Positions 27,001 through 36,800 of a stretch of DNA of 64,000 bases are shown in pieces. Below the pieces are notes generated by a model that had not been told where the DNA came from, did not search any database, and worked only from the letters and a program-made list of their open reading frames with translations. This DNA is from Symbiodinium natans. Lineage: Eukaryota > Sar > Dinophyceae > Suessiales > Symbiodiniaceae. The stretch spans positions 348,703 through 412,702 of the forward strand of contig CAJNDS010000335.1 in NCBI GenBank assembly GCA_905221605.1, in the 5' to 3' direction. The number at the start of each line of letters is the position of its first letter. Positions within the stretch are counted from its first letter, which is position 1. The position numbers and the translations under genes were made by a program.

Positions 27001-30000
27001 GCAGGGTCCTTGTGTATCTAAGTTATTGTTACGTGGTCCCTTAACATGGGTCCTTATACAAGGGCACCCTATATACCTCTGTACAAACTAAGGGCCCATG
27101 AAGCTACCCTCAGAATGCACCGGTTCCATGCCACATATAGACCTACCTGAATTCTGATGCTCTCCCCAAGAAGTCTAAGGGCCCATGATCGGGGCACATG
27201 CTTTTGACCTTGGAGGTGTTCAGAGTGCAGGGCTATTTAGGGTTTAGGATTTAGGGCTTAGGGCTTAGGGCTTAGGGTTTAGAGTTTAGGGTTAGGGTTT
27301 AGGGTTGAGGGCTTAGGGTTTAGGGGTTGGGGCCAACTGCGGGGCTCTGGCAGCAGCCCCGCACCTGATTCCGAAGCCCTGTACAAGCGCCGGTGGCTGC
27401 GTACGGGGCGCAGATTGGAGCTTGGGAAAGTTCTCGAGGGACTTCATGCAGCAGTAGTCATCCAAAACCTCTGGGCACAGTGGGATATCTAGCCCTGGGT
27501 TATATTCATGAGGGCATAGGGCTCTGGGACAAGTGCATGGCAGTCATGTAGTCAGTTCTCTAACTTCTGGTCCCTTTTTGGATACCCTAAATAATGGGGC
27601 CGCCATATAACAAGGACCCCAAAAGCATCCAGAATTTAGAGAAGTGACCAAATTGGATTTAGGACGGTTTCTGCAAGTTGAGAATGTACGGCGCCAAGGT
27701 GTGCTTTGGTCAGATCTAGTCCAGGTTGCCCAGTAACCTAGGATTTAAAAGGGTGTCCTTTGTTGCCTCAATGGCTTCCCCCCCCCCCAACCCTGCAGCC
27801 CGGAAACCTAAACTCCAAACCCCAACAACCCTCAACCCTGAGGCCCTAAACCCCCAAAGACCCGAACCCCGAATCCCTGAAAAACCCTATAAGGATTAGA
27901 GCCTAAACCCTCAATGAGATGAACTTGCAGGAGGGTTCAACGATCCGTCATGCTAGGGTTGAGGGTGTAGGGTGTAGGGTTTAGGGTTTAGGGTTTAGGT
28001 GTAGGGTTAAGGTTTATTGTATAGGTTTATTGTATGTTAAAGCTTCACGGGCCAGAGTTGCCCTTTGTTGCTGGCAAACTGGTCGGGCGACATGTTATGC
28101 CGCGGGTTCAGGGTTCAGGGTTCAGGGTTCAGGGTCCAGGCTACAGGGTGTAGGGTTTAGGGCATGTTACAGCTTCACGGACCAGTCTTGCCCTTCGTTG
28201 CTGCAAACGGTCGAGAAAACATGGCAGGACTTAGGGTTTAGGGCTTAGGGCACTCGGGGCTTCGGGCTTGGGGTAAATAGGGTTGATAGGGTGAAGGAAA
28301 AGAGCCGCAATATGGGAGTCTCGTGACCTAGAGCGAGTAGAAGTTGCAGCAGCTAAAGCTTAGGACTTCGGGGCTTCGGGGCTCGGGGCTCGGGGCTTCG
28401 GGGCTTAGGGCTTAGGGCTTGGGGTGGGGGAACATCCCAACCCTGAGCCTTTACTTAGCTGGAAAGCCGTGGACTAGACCCGCAGCCCTCTATGCACACC
28501 CTGAGCCCCAGAAACCATCTAAACACCAGAAGCCACAAACACCCTATAGGCCCTATCAACACTGTAAGCCCGCCTACAAAACAAGAAACCCTAAGAGCTG
28601 ACCGACCAGACCCTGTAAACCCAAACCCGGAGCCCCAAACCATATTCTCCCCTCCCCCCCAAACCCTAAACCCTAAACTCTAAACCCTAAACCCGAAAAA
28701 ACTAAACCCTAAACCCTAAAAACCAAACCCTAAACCCTTTTCCCTAAACCCTAAACCCTAAACCCTTAAAAGGGTTTAGGGAAAAGTTTTCCCTAAACCC
28801 TAAACCCCAAAACCCCCCTCCACTCAGGCCCAGGGCCATCTCCAGGCTTTTGATGCGCTCAGGTTTCCCAAGGTCCTGGCAGGGGCTCCTAGAGAGCTGG
28901 TAGGGTTTAGGGTTTAGGGTTTAGGGTTTAGGGTTTAGGGTTTAGGGTTTAGGGTATAGGGTATAGGGTTTAGGGTTTAGGGTTCAGGGATCAGGGTTGA
29001 GGGTTTAGGGTTTAGGGTATAGGGTTCAGGGTTCAGGGTTTAGGGTTTGGGGCTTCAGGTCTGCAGGGCTTCGGGAGGATTTGGGATCAGGCGTGTGTAG
29101 GGCTTGGGGTTCAGGGCTTAGGGCTGGCGTTTCTACGGTTTTGGGTCGGGAATAAGTAGGGTTTAGGGCTTGGGGTTCAGGGCTTAGGGCGGGCAATGAG
29201 AGTTTGTAGGGTTTAGGACTCTTCGCTTACAGAAGCCCAATCTAATAGCACCCCAGAAGGGTCTCGGGTTTGAGGACGTAAGGAACCCTTAAGGACTCGA
29301 GTAGCTCGTGAAAAGGGTGCAGACAGCCCTGAGAAACACGGGCGATGTGAGGTTTAGGGCGTAGGGTTTAGGGTTTAGGGTTGTTCTGTATCAAGCGCCA
29401 ATGTTTGATTTTCGGGGCTTGCGAGGGCTACCTGTCTGAATTCCCCTTCAGCAATTTGCAAGGAAATGAACGCTTGGCCGTTCGAAGCGTTCTAAGCTAA
29501 AGAAACCCTGACCCCTAAACCCTAAACCCTAAACCCTAAACCCTAAACCCTAAACCCTAAACCCCTAAACCCCTAAACCCCTAAACCCCTAAATCCTAAA
29601 TCCTAAACCAACCAACAGCATTGCAGACTCTGGGAGTGAATCTACACCCTAGAGCCCCGCATGAACTCAAAAGGCCCAAGCTTCTGACTCTCGGGGTTCT
29701 ACCTTGGGGTCGCCCTTTTTCAGGATCCTTTAGATAAGCTTAGGGGTACGAGCCTGATTCGCTTGATCCTTAACCCTTGAACCCCCAAGTCACTTGGTGC
29801 CCCCCCCCCCCCCCCAACTCAACAAGAACAACTTTCATGCGAAGTACTCACACTGAGCACTCGACGTTCAGGAATACGAGCGCTTACACAACTGTGGACT
29901 CGCCAGGTCGCTGCGACTCAGTGCAGCCCTGCAAGGGCAATGGTCTGCCGCTCTTGCTCCCAGGACCACATTGCGCCAAGCGCATGTCTGTGGATGTTGC

Positions 30001-33000
30001 CAATGGTCTTGTTGGCCAGCTTTCGTCGGTAGCTGTCGCCTTCTTCGAATGGCTTCCCCTCGTGTCTGCAGCTTTGGAAAACTCCTGTTGCAAGAATTTC
30101 GAAGGACCATTGAAGGATTTCAAAATCTTCCTCGAAGGTCGCAGCCTTATCGGCGAACTCCTTTGGAAAGGCCGTCACAGGAAGCCGGAGATTGTCCTCA
30201 GCAAAGATGTTCAGTGATGTGGTCTCGAGTCTCTGCGATCGATCAGAATTGTACGGCACGCCGTCGACCCAAAACCTGTTAACAGTGTGTGCCGGATCCA
30301 GCTCCAGAACATTCTGCAAATGCGATATCAGATCCTTCACCAAAGGGGTATTAGTTTAGGGTGTTTTGGGTTTAGGGTCGGGTTTAGGGCACATAATCCT
30401 CCGGACCGCCAGTCCTCCCGTTTGCACCAAAGGGGAATTGGTTTAGGGTTTACTTGCAGGTTCACCGGGGCTGCTAACTAGTTGTAGTGAGGGGTTCATA
30501 AGCCCACTTGTAATGGGGGAACCTGGAACAGGACCGGGAGATTATAAGTAGGACTATATCCCCAATTACAATCAGTTAGAAAGTCTCATGAACCTTCACG
30601 TAGGGTTGATGGCCTTGTTTGCTCAGACACATCTGAACTGTATTGGGTACTTCAATACACGGAGTGTTTCAGAAACGGCTTCGGGCCAAGAAATGTAGTT
30701 GGGGTTAAAGGTTGTTTGAGGTTTAGCTATTTCAGGTTGTCTTACAGAAATTATCTGGCAGCAAGCTGACACGCCTTTAAGCATTCTCTACACTCCCGCG
30801 ATTTTTGTATCTGTGCCCTAGTTCCCGCCCTAAAACCTAAATCCCAAATCGCGAAACCATGCCCCAGTTCCACAAGCCCTGAACCCCGTAAGGGGGTTTA
30901 CGAAAATAAGGGACCCCCAATATAGTCCCGAACGAGTAGGATTCCCTTATAATCAGGACCCCAATAAGGTAGCCTTCATGTCGGAAACCTTAAGCCCTAA
31001 ACCCTAAACCCTAAACCGGGCTAGTATGCACCACAAACCTCCAAGTAGAGCTGCAGGAATTCCCTAAACCCTAAACCCTAAACCCTAAACCCTAAACCCT
31101 AAACCAGTCTCATTTGTGGGCTTAGGCTTCAGCATCTTGGAACCTCATCGCTGTAGCCGTTGGCCGCAAGGAGGTGGCTCAGTGCATCCTGAGGTTTAGG
31201 GTTTAGGGTTTAGGGTGAACCCCTTGTCTACCCCTTGTATACCCTGTAAAAGCCCGAAACCCCATGGCCCGTACGAACCCTGTGAAGACGCCAAGGGCCC
31301 TTGCTCTAAGGGACCATGCAATAACCGCCCTTAGATGAGCCCTAAACCCCAAAAGGGTTTTCCTAAACCCTACACCCGAACCTCTCACGTTTGGGCATTC
31401 TGGGGTTGCAGGGCTTAGGGATAGGCGCCAGCTGGAGCGGTTGCACACGCGGCAAGCGGTGCATGGGCTCAACTTGTTCTCGGCGACCCCGGCATGGTTT
31501 AGGGAGCTTGGGCCCATAAGATACTGGTTTGGGGTTTGGGGTTTTAGAGTTTTTCCCCACACAGTGCTTGCACAATGGGGTTCTTACGTTCAGGGTAAAG
31601 GAATTGGTTGCTGACCGCAACGGCACGCGCGGCGGTGGGACGGGGCCTTGGTTTCGACGCTCCCGCTGTGGTTTCGCGCGAATTCCATTGCGTTTCGATG
31701 CTGCCGCCGCTGTGGTTTCGCGCGAATTCCGTTGCATTTCGATGCTCCCGCTGTGGTTTCGCGCGAATTCCGGCCTCTCGTGGCCTCTTCAGGCCTCTTC
31801 TGGGGGGGGGCCACTAGGTTGCCGACCGCAACGGCGCGCGCGCTGGGACGGGACCTTTGTGGTTTCGACACTCCCGCTGTGGTTTCGCGCGAATTCCGTT
31901 GCGTTTCGATGCTCCCGCTGTGGTTTCGCGCGAATTCCGGCCTCTCGTGGCTTCTTCAGGCCTCTTCTGGGGGGCCCACTTAGGTTGCCGACCGCAACGG
32001 CGCGCGCGGTGGGACGGGGCCTTGGTTTCGACGCTCCCGCTGTGGTTTCGCGCGAATTCCGTTGCGTTTCGCGCGGTGAGACCACCTGGGGGCAGGATCA
32101 ATAGAAGCACATGGTTTAGGGGGGGTTTAGGGTTTAGGGTCCCCTGCGGCTGGGTGCCGGGGGTTATTAGTATTATGGGGTAGCGATTTTGGGTTGAGCA
32201 TCATGAGCATCAGCTGGGTCTCTTTTGGCCCCCAAGTTCCACACGCGTGCAAAGCCGAATCCCCCAGTGGTTCAAGGGAATTCGGCCCCCCACGGAGTGT
32301 CGGTGCTCTTCTGGCCTTCTTTGGCCTTTTCTGGCCCTCCTCACTGTTTGGGGTCTACGCCGGCATAATTAGAGTTGAGGGTTTTTAGGGTTGAGGGTTT
32401 TTAGGGTTCGAGAGTTTAGTGTATGTTCTGCGCTCTTAATTATTGCAGAAGCATTGCTGCTTCACGCGGTGCATAAGCTTGTTTGTCTCGTCGCCTCCTG
32501 CAACAACGTATGTGTTGGGTTCTTCCGGCAAACCCTAAACCCTGAACCCTAAACAACAAACCCTGAACCCTAAACCCTAGACTGTACAGAGTTTATCGGG
32601 TTTAGGGCTTACTTAGGGCTCAGGCATCTCTGAGTCTCTGATGCAACAAAAAGGCCACTATACCCTGAGGGGTCCAACGACCCAAAGATGATGCTTAACC
32701 CTGGGGTTCCTCACCTGATGTAGGTCAGCACTAACTAGTAAAAAGCCCTCATGGGGTTCTTATGCAGCCCACAAAGTTAGGCTGTTTGCTAAGGCAGGGC
32801 TCTAGATTTCGGACTTGACATCCTAGGACGCCGGTTACAAAGGTGCGGTATGATAGTCGGAACTGCAACAGGGACGCCGAAGGCACAGGCCCTGTGAGTC
32901 GAACGCGAAGGTTTATGGTTTGGCGCTCTGTGGGCTAAGGGCTCCCCAAACCCTACACCCTTAACCCTGAACCCTAGAACCCCAAACCCTAAAACCCCAA

Positions 33001-33501
33001 ACCCCGAACCCGAAAACCCCAAACCCTAAACCCCAAACAGTAAACCCCAAAGGGCTCCTTCGTGGCCTTGGGGCTCAGGGGCGTTTCATCGCCTGGAGAT
33101 GGAGCGGCATTCGGGCTTCAGAGTTCGGGGGTTTGAAGAATGGGCCCCAAGTGGGTTTGGGGTTTAGGGTTTGGGGTTCAGGTCGGGGTTTAGGATTCAG
33201 GTGGGTTGAAGCGTTCTGGGTTTAGGGTTTAGCAGCCGAAGCACTACCTTGAACCCTAAACCCTATACCCCGAACCCTATAACCCTATAGAGCCGAGAGC
33301 CTAGAGCCAAAAAGCCCTTCAGCGAACTCCCACCGCTCGTTTAACTTGGCGGCAGGTGACATCAGGGGCCAAGTGAGCAGGAATGAAGTTTAGAAGTGAA
33401 AAAACACGCGGAAAGCCCTAATTTTTGAAACCCTAAAGCCTCAAACCTAAGCGAAAATTTGAGAATACCACAGTTTTGCTGTTGGGGGCGGGGGGTGGTT
33501 A

Positions 33502-33540
<39 letters not shown>

Positions 33541-33835
33541 GGTTGGGGGGGGGTTGGGGGGGGCGGGGTCTGCAAGGCAGTCTAAGTTGCGGCTGAAAGA
33601 AGGAGTTGAAGGTTTAGGGTTTAGGGTTTAGGGTTTAGGGTTTAGGGTTTAGGGTTTAGGGTTTAGGGTTTAGGGTTTAGGGGCGCGTTGTCGCGCCGTG
33701 CCTTCTTCCGCTTTGGACGCCAGCGTGGCACTGCAGCAAGTCGCCTACTCTGCCATGTCGGCCTCTGTTCAGGGTCCACAAGTCAAAGCAGCTCGACCAG
33801 CCACGGTTTAGGGTTTAGGGTTTAGGGTTTAGGGT

Positions 33836-33867
<32 letters not shown>

Positions 33868-36800
33868 GATTTAGGATACTCTTCACCATCTTGAACGTGG
33901 CCTGCGGCGGTGATGACTCCTGCTCTTCAGCCACTGTCCCAGGGTCTTCATCTCGTCCACGCAGAGGGGGGGGGGGGCAGAGAGCAAAAACAACACACAC
34001 GCGGAGGTGGGAGGGTTAAAAATTTCGGGGGCCGGGATCTGCCGAAGCTCTAAACCGTAAACCTTGAACCCTGAACCTCGAAAACCCTAAACCCTGAACA
34101 CCCTAAACCCTGAAAACTATAACCCCCGAAGCCCGCAACCCTACAACTACAACATCCTAAGCCCTGAGCCCTAAACCCTAAACCCTAAACCCTCGACCCT
34201 AAGTCGGAAGCACCTCCAAACGACATGCCCTGCAGCAGATGAGGGGCATACGGCTAAAGCCACACTGTGACCTCTTTTGGGTTCATAGGATCTTTTTAGC
34301 AATTGGGGTTTAGGGTTTAGGGTTGATTAAGGTTTATTGGGTTCATAGGATTGTTAGAGCACTTGGGGTTTAGGGTTTGGGGTTTAGGGTTTAGGGTTTA
34401 GGGTCTGAGTTAAGGTTTGGAGTTCTGCTCGATTTAGGCAGCTTTCATGCATCAATCTTTTCTCTATGTCCGGGATTCTCAGATTCCACGGTAGCACCGA
34501 CCAAAGCAGACCTACACCGCAAATGCCAAACCAGGGTTTAGGGTTTAGGGTTTAGGGTTAGGGTTCAGAGCCTGCCCCAGATGCTATTGTCGGCAAGCTT
34601 GATCCCTGTGCGGTGTACGGGCTACGGCGCGGCGGAAGTGTGCAGGATTCACCCCTAAACCCTAAACCCTAAAGCCTAAACCCTAAACCCCCCCGATTCA
34701 GCTTGGTGGTTCCCCACCTTCCAACCCTGCTCTCGAGTTTTTTCGGGGCTTGTGGGTTTAGGGATTTAGGTAGGGATTGGGGTTGCCTCGCGAAAGACCA
34801 ACTATACGCAATAGCAACACTGCATCTGCAAGAAGGGGCTAGATTTGCAGGCTCCAGTGTTAAGAGAATCAAAGCAGGGTCCCTGAAGCCCAAGACCCTC
34901 AACCCTGTAGCTCCGTAAAAGTACCACCGAGTTGCAAGAACGCTCTAGATTTACAGGATCCAACCTTCACTAGGGTTTTGGGTTTAGGGTTTTGGGTTTT
35001 GGGTTTAGAGCCACTTTTTCAGATTCATAGGGTTTATAGTACGTACTAAGCCCCTAAACCCTTATAAACCCTACACCCTAACACACCCCGAAACCTCCAA
35101 ACCATTTGTCGGATCTCCACGCAGCCTTTAAGCGGAGCTTTTTGGCTTATGTAAGGCTTCAGAGGCTGAGGGTTGGGTTTTAGGGTGTGCTGACGTACCT
35201 ACAGGGGCGTCTTCTGGCTGAACGTAGCGGGCGCCGACGTGTTCAGATTGCAATTCTAGACGTTCAAGCCCCAAAATAAAAACTCCGTATATCCTAATTC
35301 CTATTTTGGCTTCGCTTTTTTCGTTCTATTTAGCACACCTAGTAGTAGAGTAGGTAACCTTTAACCTTTTGGGGGTAGTAGAACCCCCTCATAATCCCGA
35401 AGGTTAACCTTCAATTCCCCCAGGTTACTGGACAACTAGGCACAGATCTGAATACCCTAAACCCTAAACCCTAAACCCTAAACCCCTTATAAACCCTGAG
35501 AAGCCTGAAAAAACCCTGTTTTGTCGCATGGGGCGGGCGGCCGCGGTCGTGATCTCTGTGCTCACGAGTCTGGTGGCCGACCAGGGCGGAGCGAGGCGAC
35601 TTGCTCGCATCATTGTTTAGGGTTTAGGGCTAGGGTTTAGGGTTTAGGGTTTAGGGTTTAGGGTTTAGGGTTTAGGGTTTAGGGTTTAGGGTTTAGGGTT
35701 TAGGGTTTAGGGTTTAGGGTTTAGGGTTTAGGGTTTAGGGTTTAGGGTTTAGGGTTTAGGGTTTAGGGTTTAGGGTTTAGGGTTTAGGGTTTAGGGTTTA
35801 GGGTTTAGGGTTTAGGGGGTTTAGGGTTTAGGGGGTTTAGGGTTCAGGGTTTAGGGTTTAGGCGTTTAGGGTTTAGGGTTTAGGGTTTAGGGCTTGGCCT
35901 GCGGGACTCAACTCCCTCATGAATTGGGCATGGAAGCAAGGAGGGTTTAGGGTTTAGGGTTTAGGGTTTAGGGTTTAGGGTTTCGGGTTGAGGGTTGAGA
36001 GTTTAGGGTTCAGGGTTTAGGGTTTAGGGTTAGGGGGCTTTGGGCTGACCGGGCTTACGTGGCTTGTAGGGCTTATGGGGCTGCAGCGGGGCTTCAAGGG
36101 CTTATCTTCGGGCTGAGCTTTCGGAGCTTTTACCCGAAGGATCCATGTACCCATATAGTATATAAATACTTGGGACCTAAAGCTACTTCATAGGAAACCT
36201 TTTAGGGGTTAGAGCTTTTGGGGTTTATGTGGGTTCATAGGGAACCTTTTAGGGGTTAGAGCTTTTGGGGTTTAATTATGTGGGTTCATAAGAAACCTTT
36301 TAGGGGTTAGAGCTTTTGGGGTTCATGTGGGCATTTGGTTTAGGCTTTTTGAGGGTCTCTAGGACTTTTGGGGAGTCCTGGCTTAGCGTTGGGGGGCTGG
36401 GCTTTTGGGATTAGGGCTTAGGGTTTAGGGTTTAGGGTTTAGGGTTCAGGGTTTAGGGTTTAGGGTTTAGGGTTTAGGGTTCAGGGTTAGGGTTTCTAGG
36501 TAACATGCAGAATGTGCACTTTGGGCTCTTCGGGTCAACAAAGCCTCGCGCCCCGGTCTGCGCGCAGCTTTTGTGCAAGCTCGGTGGATGAGGGCTTTGC
36601 ACCCGTAGAATGCTGCGTTCTCGTCCCCAAGGCTGTCCATGTTGAGGGGCTTTCCGGCTACAAAAACTTCTCGCAGTTTCGCGCTTGTGGGGAGAGGGGC
36701 TTAAAAGGCGACGCCTGATACTGTTAGGGTTCAGGGCTTCTAGGGTTTCAATAGGGTTTGATTGGGGTTTGAATGGGGCTTCAATAGGGTTTACAGTTTA

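Noticed and set aside
28306-28327. Minus-strand segment HETPILR in phase with a longer form of the exon at 28837
   Set aside because: The shorter exon joined to 27412 reproduces the LRRC9 length exactly.
31529-32183. Frames up to 191 codons on both strands
   Set aside because: GC-rich tandem repeat whose unit lacks stops; four frames are open at once, none with a recognisable fold.
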